A stretch of 64,000 nt of DNA, taken from positions 1 to 64,000 of the forward strand of contig CAYJAZ010000005.1 in the NCBI GenBank assembly GCA_964368455.1. The letters run 5' to 3'. The position numbers were made by a program, and so were the translations under genes. Numbering within the stretch: the first letter of the stretch is position 1; each line of letters starts with the position of its first letter. Below the pieces are notes generated by a model, which saw nothing but the letters and a program-made list of their open reading frames with translations, did not search any database and was not told the DNA's origin. Of this stretch, positions 1 to 9,402 are shown piece after piece. Origin of the DNA: CAYJAZ01 sp964368455 (GTDB lineage: Bacteria > Desulfobacterota > Desulfovibrionia > Desulfovibrionales > Desulfovibrionaceae).

Positions 1-106
1 AACAAAAGAATGGTATAGTGAATAATCTTTGTAAAAATCATAACAATTTTATAATATTTGAATTTCGATTAATTTATAAGCATTAAATAAATCTTGGGAA
101 AATAAT

Positions 107-656
107 ATGAAAACAATCCTCATTACTGGTGGAACAGGTTTTTTGGGTTCACATCTCTGTAGACGTTTTATTTATGAAGGACATAAAGTTATTTGCGTTG
201 ACAACAATCAAGCTGGCAAAATGAAAAACATAGAAAAACTAATTGGCAACCCTAAATTTACTTTTATTGAACATGACATATGTGATCCTCTCTATGTTGC
301 AGACAAAATAGATCAAATATACAATATGACATGCCCCGCTTCCCCACCTGCTTATCAAGGAGAATTTGCAATCCACACTACTAAAACTTGTGTCCTTGGA
401 GCGATAAATATGCTAGGTCTTGCAAAAAAACATAATGCAACAATTCTGCAAGCATCTACTTCAGAAGTTTATGGGGAACCTCTTCAGCATCCACAAGCAG
501 AAAATTACCCTGGCAATGTAAGCCCTACTGGCATTAGAGCTTGCTATTATGATGAAGGTAAACGCTGTGCAGAAAGCTTTTTTTGACTATCATCGAAAGC
601 ATAATCTTGATATCAAAATTGTTCGTATATTTAACACCTATGGCTCTCAGCAGTAA
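107..656 (+). pseudogene. UDP-glucuronate decarboxylase (UXS-type) remnant
   Basis: Extended short-chain dehydrogenase remnant. The N-terminus has the NAD-binding motif GGTGFLGSHL, then DNNQAGK, and STSEVYGEP, typical of UDP-xylose synthase/UDP-glucuronate decarboxylase. The frame stops at 584-586 within a run of seven T. Reading with one T fewer restores DYHRKHNLDIKIVRIFNTYG up to a stop at 654-656. The YxxxK region is already altered (YYDEGKR), as in UXS enzymes, and so was intact. The C-terminal half is missing and the sequence runs straight into a UDP-glucose dehydrogenase fragment. Family enzymes are about 310 residues; about 182 remain. The family assignment is good; loss of function is inferred from frameshift plus truncation. 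Confidence 0.8.
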
Positions 657-662
657 TGCTAA

Positions 663-1061
663 AAGAAAAGAGAAATAGCTGGAAAAATTCTTCTTGCTAT
701 AAAAGGTATTGAGAAAGCTCATATTGCTATTCTAGAACTTGCCTTTAAAGACGGAACTAACGATTGTCGTGAAAGCCCTGCTATGGAAATCATCACACAT
801 ATGCTTGAACATAAAATAACTATAAAAGCTTATGACCCAGAAGCTATGGAAAATGCAAAAGACATAAATAATCTTGCTCAAGACGCTGATGTTTTAGTAG
901 TGCTTACCGAATGGAATGAATTTAGAGACATCGATTTAAAATACTTTGCTTCAAAAATGCGAACTAAGAAAATATTAGATTTTAGAAATATATTAAATAA
1001 AAACGATGCACTTGCTTTGGGTTTTTCATACACAAAAATTTTAAATTTTACAAATCTATAA
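663..1061 (+). pseudogene. UDP-glucose 6-dehydrogenase C-terminal remnant
   Basis: An open frame after the stop at 660-662 encodes the C-terminal UDP-binding domain of UDP-glucose/GDP-mannose dehydrogenase. Visible signatures are ILELAFKDGTNDCRESPAMEII (normally ILGLAFKP..DD.RESP), then AYDPEAMENA and VLTEWNEFRDIDL. The NAD-binding and catalytic Cys domains are absent, so only about 130 of roughly 440 residues remain. An ATG at 783 lies inside the domain and is not a true start. It directly follows the truncated uxs remnant, suggesting one deletion joined two neighbouring genes of a UDP-glucuronate/UDP-xylose pathway. Confidence 0.8.
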
Positions 1062-1083
1062 TATCGTTAAATAAAGGATAAAT

Positions 1084-2166
1084 ATGTCAACATTTTTAAC
1101 TCTTATAATTCCTTGTTATAATGAAGAAAACACTCTAACAAATTGCGTAGAAAGATGTCTAGCGCTGCAAGAGCACAATATAAGACTTGAACTTATTATT
1201 GTAAATGACTGTTCTACAGATAATAGTATGGCAATAGCTAATTGTTTACAACAGAAATACTCTGACATAATTACCGTACTTTCACATGAAATAAATCAAG
1301 GAAAAGGAGCAGCTTTAAGAACTGGTTTTACCCATGCAAAAGGTGATTATGTTGGTGTACAAGATGCTGACATGGAATATAATCCTTTAGATTATTTAGA
1401 ATTATTACAACCACTTCTTGCTGGTAATGCAGATGTAGTTTACGGTTCGCGATATCTAAAGCCTGAAACAAGAAGAGTTCTTTATTTTTGGCATACGTGG
1501 ATGAACAAAACCTTAACATTCACTTCCAACATGTTTTCAAACTTGGATATTACTGATATGGAAACTTGTTATAAATTATTTCGCCGCGAGGTGCTACAAG
1601 AAATCGCTCCAAATTTAAAAGAAAATAGATTTGGTTTTGAACCAGAAATTACTGCCTATGTCGCTCAGGCCAAACTGAGAGTATATGAATGTGCTATTAG
1701 CTATAATCCACGAACACACGATGAAGGCAAAAAAATTGGTTGGAAAGATGGTGTCAGAGCCCTTTACTGTATTTTGCATTATTCAGCCCATACTGCTCCA
1801 CTACCAATGCAATTATTGATTTATTTTTTCATAGGTATTAGTTCTGCAATAACAAATTTAATTTTCTTTATGTTAATGTTAAATTTCAATTACAGCCAGC
1901 TTTCATCTATTCTTTTTTCATTCCTTGTTGCAGCATGGACAAACTACTATTTATGTATAAAAATCCTCTTTAGACATAAAGCAAGATGGGACACTAAAGG
2001 TGAAATTATTGCATATCTTATAACTATTGGAATTATGGGATTAGTAGATTATTATACAACTGTAGGACTTATTTATTTAGAAATGAACGTGTTTACAAGT
2101 AAATTCATCGCAATAATAGTTGGTTTCATAGGAAATTTTGTATTACGTAAAAAATTTGTTTTTTAG
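1084..2166 (+). CDS. Family 2 glycosyltransferase with GtrA-like membrane domain
   Basis: 360 residues. Residues about 5-235 form a GT-A domain of the dolichyl-phosphate mannosyltransferase type (TLIIPCYNEENTL at the start, DADMEYNP as the DXD-like motif, YGSRYL and FGFEPEITA). Residues about 240-360 hold four predicted membrane helices like the GtrA family, ending in FVLRKKFVF as GtrA-linked proteins often do. The likely role is transfer of a sugar from a nucleotide sugar to a polyprenyl phosphate carrier at the inner membrane, for modification of surface glycans. AAAGGATAAAT precedes the ATG. A methyltransferase follows after 9 bases and then a GT-C type membrane protein, so the three look like one operon. 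The sugar is unknown. Confidence 0.85.
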   Translation: MSTFLTLIIPCYNEENTLTNCVERCLALQEHNIRLELIIVNDCSTDNSMAIANCLQQKYSDIITVLSHEINQGKGAALRTGFTHAKGDYVGVQDADMEYNPLDYLELLQPLLAGNADVVYGSRYLKPETRRVLYFWHTWMNKTLTFTSNMFSNLDITDMETCYKLFRREVLQEIAPNLKENRFGFEPEITAYVAQAKLRVYECAISYNPRTHDEGKKIGWKDGVRALYCILHYSAHTAPLPMQLLIYFFIGISSAITNLIFFMLMLNFNYSQLSSILFSFLVAAWTNYYLCIKILFRHKARWDTKGEIIAYLITIGIMGLVDYYTTVGLIYLEMNVFTSKFIAIIVGFIGNFVLRKKFVF

Positions 2167-2175
2167 GAAGTTTAT

Positions 2176-2772
2176 ATGAAAGAGCAAATATTAGAACCAT
2201 TACTTAGGCAAATGAGAATAAATAGAGTATTGCCTCATATTGAAAATATAAGAAAAAAAAATAATTGTCATTTACTAGATGTTGGTTGTGGCTGGGAGGC
2301 GAAATTTCTCTATGAAATTGCACCATACATAATTACTGAAGATGAAAATACTGGTAGTGTCTGCGGAATTGACTTTAAGGCTCCATATATTAATAAAAAT
2401 AATTTTACTACAATCTCTGCTCGTATTGATAAAAAATTGCCTTTTCAAGATAAAAAATTTGATATTGTAACTCTACTTGCTGTCTTAGAACATATGGATC
2501 ATCCTCTAGAAATAGTTAAAGAAATTCATCGCATACTAAAGCCTGGTGGTATTTTACTTGGTACAGTTCCAAGTAAAGCGGCTAAACCAGTTCTTGAGTT
2601 CTTATCGTATAGGCTAAACATTGTAAACCCTGATGAAATAAGAGATCACAAAGAATACTATACTAAGACAAGTTTAGAAATATTATTTACACAAGCTTCA
2701 TTTATTACATTCGAACACAAATATTTTCAATTTGGAATGAATAACTTTTTTGTAGCAAAAAAAGGAGAATAG
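2176..2772 (+). CDS. Class I SAM-dependent methyltransferase
   Basis: 198 residues. Motif I LLDVGCGWEAKFL, an acidic strand (GIDFKAPY), and motif LLAVLEHMDHP followed by ILKPGGILLGTVPS identify a Methyltransf_11-type enzyme. It probably methylates a glycan, lipid-linked sugar or similar small acceptor, judged only from its place between two glycosyltransferase genes (gaps of 9 and 2 bases). AGGAAG lies seven bases before the ATG. The substrate cannot be read from the sequence. Confidence 0.8.
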   Translation: MKEQILEPLLRQMRINRVLPHIENIRKKNNCHLLDVGCGWEAKFLYEIAPYIITEDENTGSVCGIDFKAPYINKNNFTTISARIDKKLPFQDKKFDIVTLLAVLEHMDHPLEIVKEIHRILKPGGILLGTVPSKAAKPVLEFLSYRLNIVNPDEIRDHKEYYTKTSLEILFTQASFITFEHKYFQFGMNNFFVAKKGE

Positions 2773-2774
2773 TA

Positions 2775-4274
2775 ATGTTTACAAGAAAATTCCAAAATCA
2801 TAGTGACAGTTTAATTAATTTCTTGATTTTGCTTTTATTAATAAGTATTTTTTTTACAAGATTTTATTTTTATTTTAATTACAAAGACCTATGGCTCGAT
2901 GAGCTTGCATTAGCTCTTTCAGTTAAAAACTTTTCTCTTATTGACTTCTTTCTCAAACCTTTACTCTACGGACAAAGTGCACCTCTTGGTTTTATGCTTA
3001 TTTCTGAACTTATTTCTAGTTCATCACAGCCTACCGTATTAGAACTTTATTTTTTGCCATTTATCTCTTCTTTATTTCTTGGCATTATTGCCTATTTTTT
3101 TATGGCAACAACTTTTGATAAAAAACATAGCCTTATCTATTTATTTTTTATAGCCACATCCTATCCTTTGCTCTATTATAGTGCTGAATTTAAACAATAT
3201 GGGGTTGAAGCACTTTCATCTCTTATATTACTTTTTTATTACTCGCATTTTAGAAAAGAACTAGAACAGAAACTTTTACTTTCTTTTGTATTATTAAGCA
3301 TATTTTGCTTACTTTTTGCAACAACAACAATTTTTGTTGTTGCGGGCATAGTTCTTACATTATGTATCAAAATTTACTCTCCAAAAAATATAAAGAATTA
3401 TATTATTAAAAATAAAGTAACAATATTAGGCGGAATTGGATTTTTTTTCCTCTACTATTTTCTTTATTTGGAAAATGCTTCTATAGAAAACATGCAAACT
3501 TATTGGAATAAAATGTTTATTCCTCTAGAAATAGATAAATTTATAATTTTTTATAAAGAAATACTTACCCCAACTCTTTCTGCATGCTTTTTCATGCCAA
3601 TGGAATTGTTTTTTATTTTTTTTCTTTCTGGCCTTATCGTACTATTTAAAATAGATAAAGAAATTTGTTTCTGTATTATTTTCACAACACTCATACTTTG
3701 TATTGCATCAATATTACATTATTATCCAATTGGACATGGAGGTGTAAGAGGAACACGCATGTTACTTTTTTGGATTCCAATCGCGTTTATTCCTATTACA
3801 GTGTTACTTAATTTTGTACTAGAAAAAATAATTCGATTTAAAATCTTAATTTCTCTTATATTTATATTTTTAACTTTACATGCTCTTAATGTTGAAAAAA
3901 AATTTCTTTTGAAAGGAAATTCTATGCAACAAACGAGTAAACTTATACATATTATTGAAGAAAACTATACTGTTCAAGACAGTATTCTTCTTTATCAATC
4001 TAGTGAAAAAGCATTTGAATTTTACAAAAAAAATGCTAGCTCTAACTATATCATATTTGATAGAGCAAAGGCAGTAGATTTTCAGTTAAATGAAATTATT
4101 AGCACCGAACAATCTAAAAACAAAGAAAGGCTCTTCATGCTTTTTTCACATTATTCAATACCTATTTACAAAGAAGTGCTCGCACATTTTTCATCAAAAA
4201 ATTTAAGTTTTATAAAAATAACAAATCCAGGAGCCGTTTTACTTATTATCGACTTGAAAAACAAAATAAACTAA
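2775..4274 (+). CDS. GT-C type polytopic glycosyltransferase (ArnT/PMT-like)
   Basis: 499 residues, very hydrophobic, with about eleven predicted membrane helices and a soluble C-terminal part from about residue 385. The first periplasmic loop contains DLWLDELALALSV, an acidic motif as used by lipid-linked glycosyltransferases of the GT39/GT83 (ArnT, PMT) type, and YSAEFKQYG in the third segment fits the same superfamily. It would transfer a sugar from a polyprenyl phosphate donor to an acceptor on the periplasmic side, pairing naturally with the polyprenyl-phosphate GT2 two genes upstream. AAAGGAGAAT precedes the ATG. Acceptor and sugar are unknown. Confidence 0.7.
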   Translation: MFTRKFQNHSDSLINFLILLLLISIFFTRFYFYFNYKDLWLDELALALSVKNFSLIDFFLKPLLYGQSAPLGFMLISELISSSSQPTVLELYFLPFISSLFLGIIAYFFMATTFDKKHSLIYLFFIATSYPLLYYSAEFKQYGVEALSSLILLFYYSHFRKELEQKLLLSFVLLSIFCLLFATTTIFVVAGIVLTLCIKIYSPKNIKNYIIKNKVTILGGIGFFFLYYFLYLENASIENMQTYWNKMFIPLEIDKFIIFYKEILTPTLSACFFMPMELFFIFFLSGLIVLFKIDKEICFCIIFTTLILCIASILHYYPIGHGGVRGTRMLLFWIPIAFIPITVLLNFVLEKIIRFKILISLIFIFLTLHALNVEKKFLLKGNSMQQTSKLIHIIEENYTVQDSILLYQSSEKAFEFYKKNASSNYIIFDRAKAVDFQLNEIISTEQSKNKERLFMLFSHYSIPIYKEVLAHFSSKNLSFIKITNPGAVLLIIDLKNKIN

Positions 4275-4309
4275 CGACATCTTCTATTTTTTTAAAGGTA
4301 TAAAGAATT

Positions 4310-4545
4310 ATGATTTTAATCACAGGCGGTGCAGGTTATATTGGTTCGCACATGGTAAAGCATTTGTTAGAATATGGCTATGAATGTCTTGTTATGGATA
4401 ATTTAGTCTATGGACATAAAGCATCTCTCGCCCCAAAAGCTAAATTCATGCAATATAAGCAAGTAAGGATGCAAGTATAGGCGAAAGCCACATACCTGAG
4501 ACACATCTTATCCCTCTTGTCCTAAAAGCAATTATACGACAATAA
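4310..4545 (+). pseudogene. UDP-glucose 4-epimerase (galE) remnant
   Basis: ATG at 4310 opens a 56-codon frame with the GalE N-terminus MILITGGAGYIGSHMVKHLL and VMDNLVYGHKASL, closing at 4478-4480. In the next frame (4480-4545) lies GESHIPETHLIPLVLKAII, matching the GalE stretch that normally lies near residue 180-200 (EDHNPETHLIPL). The middle of the gene, including the catalytic YxxxK, is deleted, as is everything downstream. A further short frame (MTFEDDFLPFILSGKE, to about 4618) could be another fragment, but I cannot place it. It is the third decayed nucleotide-sugar gene within 4.5 kb. Confidence 0.8.
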
Positions 4546-4632
4546 TCATCTAACTAGAAAAGCATTAATGACTTTTGAAGACGATTTCTTACCATTCATT
4601 CTTTCAGGAAAAGAATAAAGATTATATTGCTA

Positions 4633-5865
4633 TTATAAATTAGCTACAAAATCAATAGCATGTTTAATACAAATATCATGATTATGGTGTTGATGTTCTC
4701 CCCATCGTCCTAAGCCGAATAAGTTTTTTGATTTATATTTTTCAAGAATTGTTTGTATTGCTTTGCTTTTGCCAAGCAAAGGAATTGGATAAGCAGCATC
4801 AGTCGTATAGTTAAATATATTTTTTCCCTCGAAACTTAATTCTTTTTCGTTAAATCTATTGAGATTTGTTTCAGTAAAAACTCCGTATTGTTTACTATTT
4901 TTTACAAAATTACTTATATATAATTCTCTATGATGTTGCACATCAAGCTGAGGGCGATATCGCCAATGATAATTTACAGATTTATTTTCAAGTTCGAATA
5001 ATGATATTACAAGGCGAGTATTTTGAATTTTTTCCATTTCTTGCTTGATATCTTGTGGTTCACCTAAAGCAATATATAAATCCTTCCATGGAATAGTAGT
5101 AATAATATTTTTTGTTTTAAAATAATCATTTATTAACCATTCGTTTTTTTTCTCATCAAAACTAAGCTTTTCTATACTTGTATTAAATAGAATAGAATGC
5201 AATTCATCTTTTGCAACAGCATCTATAACTCCTCCATAACCACCTGATTTTGGATAATAAGGACGATTATGACAAGGGAATTTTTCAATATCTTGTTGTC
5301 GACTTAATGAATATTTTAAAACTTCTTCTACTTCAACTCTTGGAATTTTATATATCCAATCAATATCCATTTCTGCTGGACTAGCACCCCATAATTTAAT
5401 ATTATACGGAATTAGATAATTATCACAAATTTTATCTCCTAATTTCCACCTAATCCATTCTTCATAGTTTTTCGGTTCTGACATTCCTAAAGCTTCGCCA
5501 TTTCTTATCACAGAAAGTAAATATTCCACTTGTTTATTAATTGGTAGTTGCCATAAATTGGATTCTAAAGGATAATCTATGTCCTTATTTTCTATATTAA
5601 TTTTTGTTATACGCGGATCTATCTGGTACCATTTATCTTTAGGAAAAGATTCAAATAAAAAATCCTCTACGTCTTTATATTTTGTTTGAAAAAAATGCCC
5701 TCCAATATCAACAACATGCCCTTGCACATCAAAGCTACGACATAGTCCACCAGGCATATTCTCTTTTTCAATTGCAAGAATATTAGTGATATTTTTCTGT
5801 CTCATTTTTTTTAATAAAGTTAAAGCTGTTATACCGGCACCTAAAATTATATAGTCATAAAGCAT
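4633..5865 (-). CDS. FAD-dependent oxidoreductase, UDP-galactopyranose mutase-like
   Basis: 410 residues. The N-terminal FAD-binding motif DYIILGAGITALTLL, followed by EKENMPGGLCRSF and DIGGHFFQTKY, is typical of the amine oxidase/protoporphyrinogen oxidase/UDP-galactopyranose mutase superfamily, and the C-terminal GLGRWGEHQHHNHD resembles the closing flavin contact. Family members in surface-polysaccharide loci often rearrange or oxidise nucleotide sugars. It lies downstream of the double GT2 gene on the same strand (12-base gap) with AAGGAG before the ATG, so the two are probably cotranscribed. True Glf proteins are about 370-390 residues and more conserved; substrate unproven. Confidence 0.65.
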   Translation of the reverse strand: MLYDYIILGAGITALTLLKKMRQKNITNILAIEKENMPGGLCRSFDVQGHVVDIGGHFFQTKYKDVEDFLFESFPKDKWYQIDPRITKINIENKDIDYPLESNLWQLPINKQVEYLLSVIRNGEALGMSEPKNYEEWIRWKLGDKICDNYLIPYNIKLWGASPAEMDIDWIYKIPRVEVEEVLKYSLSRQQDIEKFPCHNRPYYPKSGGYGGVIDAVAKDELHSILFNTSIEKLSFDEKKNEWLINDYFKTKNIITTIPWKDLYIALGEPQDIKQEMEKIQNTRLVISLFELENKSVNYHWRYRPQLDVQHHRELYISNFVKNSKQYGVFTETNLNRFNEKELSFEGKNIFNYTTDAAYPIPLLGKSKAIQTILEKYKSKNLFGLGRWGEHQHHNHDICIKHAIDFVANL

Positions 5866-5877
5866 TATGCTATCTCC

Positions 5878-7788
5878 TTATCTTGCTATGAGCGAAAGCT
5901 TTTTTTTATATTTTTTTCTTGTTTTTCCAATAGTTACATATCTTAGAAGATAATAACGTATATGCTTAAAAGAATATTTTTGAAACTTTGCAACTGCAAC
6001 TTCTTTAGGATCAATGTGCTTTATAGGGATTTTCTTTTCTTTCATTGTTTCAATATCATCAAATAAAATCTTATAATCGAAATTCGATATATTGAGTTTT
6101 ACATAGTGCTCTTTAATCATTTCAAGCATGCTTTGTGGTAAAATCTTATAGCTATAATATCTTGAAATTATTTCTTCTGTTATAGGACAAAAAGGATAAA
6201 GATCCTTCCATAGAAGGGTCATATTTGTTATTGTCGCTTGGCTTGCTTTTCCATCTAAATCAACAGTTGCCCCTCCAGGACGAACTGCAAGCATAGGCAT
6301 ATCGACATGTGTTCTTTTTTTGCCTGCCAAAACTAAAGCAATATTAAATTGATAATCAATTGCACTTTTATATTTTAAATTATGAAAACCTAATTCTTGA
6401 TAAATTGCTTTTTTGCAAACAAGTGTCTCATGCTGATATGTCATACTTCTATAACAAATTTCATTAGCGGTCGGCTTTTTTACTGTATTAAGACTACTTG
6501 GATTAACTAATGTTCCTTCGTACGTAATTGGATGTGCATTTGCAGTAGAATAATCGCTTTGAGTAACCTCTAATTGTTCAATGCAAAGTGCTAATATATT
6601 ATTAGTTAAATAATAATCATCAGAGTTCAAATAGCACAAATATTTTCCATTTGCCATCTGTGCACCTGTATTCATAGCTTCCCAAAGTCCACTATCGGCT
6701 TGACTGATAACTTTCATTTTTTCATGCTTACATTTTTCAATAAGTTCTAATGTTCCATCACTTGACGCCCCATCAATAATAAGATGTTCTATGTTCGGAT
6801 AATTTTGCTCAACAATAGACTGTACGCATTTCTTAAAAAAATCTTTTCTGCCAGCTTGTATTAAATTATATGTTACAGTAATAACAGTTAAAAGCGGTGG
6901 TGTTTGTATACTTAAAGCATATTTAGTTATTGGATAACGTTTATTAATATCATTTAAAAAAATTTCATAATTAAAGTTTTGCAATTTCAATTCTATGAGA
7001 CTATCTTTAAGGCGTTGAAAAAAATTTTCATGAATACTATTGCAAGAATCTGAAATATCATCCCTTATAGCTTTTGCCGCATTAATAGTAGAAGCAACGG
7101 CTGAACCATCTTTATTGTGTGTTGTTCCACCAAGTCTTCGAGCTAACATAGGCTTATCTATGTGGATACAGTTAAATTTATCCGCCAATATCATCTTAAT
7201 ATTAAAATGATAATCTATACCAGTTTTATATTTTAATTCATGAAAGCCCAATTCTTCATAAATTGATTTTTTGCATATAAAAGTTTCATGCATATATGTC
7301 ATATTAGTATAAAAAAGTTCTTTAGCAATGGGAGAATAATAATCATATTTTAAACTCAAACTACCATCATGGTTCAAATAAATAGCATTTGCAATAGAAG
7401 CATTTGCTCCACTTGATTCGAGTTGTTCAACGCATTCTGCAATTATATCATCTGTAAGATAATAGTCATCAGAGTTCAAATAACAGAGGTACTTACCTGT
7501 TGCCATTTTAGCTCCAGTATTCATGGCTTCCCACAATCCATTATCTGCTTGGCTGATGACTTTCATTTTTTGATGTTTGCATTCTTCAATAAGTTCTACT
7601 GTTCCATCATTAGATGCTCCATCTATAATGAGATGCTCAATATTTGGGTAAGTTTGCTCTGCGACAGATTGTACACATTTTTTAAAAAAATCTTTTCTTT
7701 CCGCCTGTAACAAGTTATATGTAACTGTTATTACAGTAATTATAGGAGAATCAAATTTAATCTCTTCTGGGCTTGCATCACTTTTCAT
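5878..7788 (-). CDS. Double-domain family 2 glycosyltransferase
   Basis: 636 residues with two GT-A domains in tandem, at about 15-240 and 299-530. Each copy carries ITVITVTYNL, NIEHLIIDGAS.DGT, KVISQAD.GLWEAMNTGA and KYLCYLNSDDYYLT, the last being the DXD-like metal/nucleotide motif. Both copies keep this motif, so both could be active, giving a processive or two-step enzyme. The two halves are very similar along their whole length, including PMLA.R.GG, pointing to a recent internal duplication. The C-terminal 90 residues are basic and unassigned. It lies between a GGDEF gene upstream and an oxidoreductase downstream on the same strand. Product unknown; probably part of surface glycan assembly. 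Confidence 0.8.
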   Translation of the reverse strand: MKSDASPEEIKFDSPIITVITVTYNLLQAERKDFFKKCVQSVAEQTYPNIEHLIIDGASNDGTVELIEECKHQKMKVISQADNGLWEAMNTGAKMATGKYLCYLNSDDYYLTDDIIAECVEQLESSGANASIANAIYLNHDGSLSLKYDYYSPIAKELFYTNMTYMHETFICKKSIYEELGFHELKYKTGIDYHFNIKMILADKFNCIHIDKPMLARRLGGTTHNKDGSAVASTINAAKAIRDDISDSCNSIHENFFQRLKDSLIELKLQNFNYEIFLNDINKRYPITKYALSIQTPPLLTVITVTYNLIQAGRKDFFKKCVQSIVEQNYPNIEHLIIDGASSDGTLELIEKCKHEKMKVISQADSGLWEAMNTGAQMANGKYLCYLNSDDYYLTNNILALCIEQLEVTQSDYSTANAHPITYEGTLVNPSSLNTVKKPTANEICYRSMTYQHETLVCKKAIYQELGFHNLKYKSAIDYQFNIALVLAGKKRTHVDMPMLAVRPGGATVDLDGKASQATITNMTLLWKDLYPFCPITEEIISRYYSYKILPQSMLEMIKEHYVKLNISNFDYKILFDDIETMKEKKIPIKHIDPKEVAVAKFQKYSFKHIRYYLLRYVTIGKTRKKYKKKLSLIAR

Positions 7789-7849
7789 AAACTTTACTTT
7801 TCCTAGAAATTTAAAATCATATTTTATATAGTAAATTAGAATAAAAAAT

Positions 7850-9298
7850 TTATCCTATCACTTCCCCACTTCTTTCATCAAAATAATCATTCAGATTATA
7901 AAATTTTTCATCATCATAAAAGCGGATACAGCCTCTGCCCTCTTCTTTTACTTTATACATAGCAAGGTCTGCGAGTCTGAAGAGTTCTTTTGGTGTATTT
8001 GCAGTTGTTGGGTAATGAGTTGCGCCAATACTACAGCCGCAAGATATTGTATATTCTAGATATTCATGTTTAGCACGGAAAACAGCAAAGAGGTTTCTTA
8101 TAGTTGTTTTTGTATTTTCTGGGCTTTGATTGTCTTTGATAAGTACCACAAATTCATCGCCACCTTGTCTATAGATTTTTAAGTCATCCGACTGAATTTT
8201 CTTTAAATCTTCTGCTATAGCTTTTAAAAGGAAGTCGCCTGCTTCGTGCCCTAGGGTATCATTGATTTGTTTAAAGCCATCTAGATCGCAGAAAAGAAGA
8301 AACCATTTTTCGCCAAACAAGTTCTTTTTGTCAATAAAAAGCTGGACATCGTCATGCAAAGATCTTCTATTTGCAAGGCCTGTAAGATAGTCAAACTGAG
8401 CTAATTTTTCAATAACTATCTGGTTTCTTTTGCTTTCAGTAATATCAATACTAGCAACTAAATGTGCGATTCTGCCATCCATCCAAGGAAAAGAGGAACT
8501 TAACACTCTAAACCAAGATTTATCAAAAGGTCTTTCATAATCCCATTGATATGTTTTATTTAAATTACCATTTTCGTCGAGTAATCTTGGTTGTGGGCAA
8601 AATTCACAAGGTTCTACTTTGTCGTTGAAAATAGCCTGCCAACACTTCTTGCCCATCATATTTTCTATACCGCCATAGGGAGCTGCCATAGATTTATTCG
8701 TGTATAAAATATCATGTGTATAATAGTCATTCACATAGATATCAATTCCTATATGGTCAAGAACATTTCCTAGAGTTGCTTCTGCATTTGCAATACCTTT
8801 TTGAAACATTTCAAGCTTGACGGTATTTGCAAGTAAATTCAATAATGAACAGGCTTTATGGATATCTGCATTTGCATGCCTCACTTTTTTTCTGCGGTCG
8901 CCAAGTCCAAGAAAAGCTGCAAGTTCATAACGTTGATTTAAAATAGGAATAAAAATAAGAGTATTCAAATCCATTGTTTGTGCAAGTTTTTCTTCAAAAT
9001 CGCTTTTTGGAAGATCTCCACTACAAACAATAACCTTTTTAGAGCATAGTTCACTAAAATATTTCAAACCTAATGAAGTTTTTAAATTAATACTTTCAGG
9101 CAGTGGATTTCTTTGAGTCACTGCATAGTATTCTTTGCGTAAAAATTCGTCTTGATGATTTGTTTCATAGATGAATGCATGAGATATATCAAAAAAAAGA
9201 CACATTTCTTCCAAAAAGTTGAATTTAGAAATTTCGTCATTAAGTATACTCAATTTTTCAATCATGCTTTGAAAAAATTCTTCGACATTATGATTCAT
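7850..9298 (-). CDS. GAF-PAS-GGDEF diguanylate cyclase
   Basis: 482 residues. Residues about 10-155 resemble a GAF-type sensor, 163-290 a PAS/PAC domain (its loop has four cysteines in CEFCPQP and KKCWQ, a possible metal or redox site), and 300-475 a GGDEF domain with FDYLTGLANRRS, FLLFCDLDGFKQINDTLGHEAGD and the intact active site RQGGDEFVVL. The protein should make c-di-GMP from two GTP. No RxxD product-inhibition site is present five residues before the motif. No membrane helix is seen, so it is likely cytoplasmic. AGGGTAAGAA precedes the ATG. It is followed by surface-glycan genes and preceded by an EAL gene. Confidence 0.88.
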   Translation of the reverse strand: MNHNVEEFFQSMIEKLSILNDEISKFNFLEEMCLFFDISHAFIYETNHQDEFLRKEYYAVTQRNPLPESINLKTSLGLKYFSELCSKKVIVCSGDLPKSDFEEKLAQTMDLNTLIFIPILNQRYELAAFLGLGDRRKKVRHANADIHKACSLLNLLANTVKLEMFQKGIANAEATLGNVLDHIGIDIYVNDYYTHDILYTNKSMAAPYGGIENMMGKKCWQAIFNDKVEPCEFCPQPRLLDENGNLNKTYQWDYERPFDKSWFRVLSSSFPWMDGRIAHLVASIDITESKRNQIVIEKLAQFDYLTGLANRRSLHDDVQLFIDKKNLFGEKWFLLFCDLDGFKQINDTLGHEAGDFLLKAIAEDLKKIQSDDLKIYRQGGDEFVVLIKDNQSPENTKTTIRNLFAVFRAKHEYLEYTISCGCSIGATHYPTTANTPKELFRLADLAMYKVKEEGRGCIRFYDDEKFYNLNDYFDERSGEVIG

Positions 9299-9402
9299 TT
9301 CTTACCCTAATAATAAAATTGATTTTTTAATTATCCCAACAGATTGGAAAGACAGCATTATCCCAATTTAGTAAAAGCCCATACTTATTACAAAATTTAT
9401 GA

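Noticed and set aside
579..586. Frameshift in the T-run as a plain sequencing error in an intact uxs gene
   Set aside because: Correcting it only extends the frame to a stop at 654-656; the C-terminal half is still missing.
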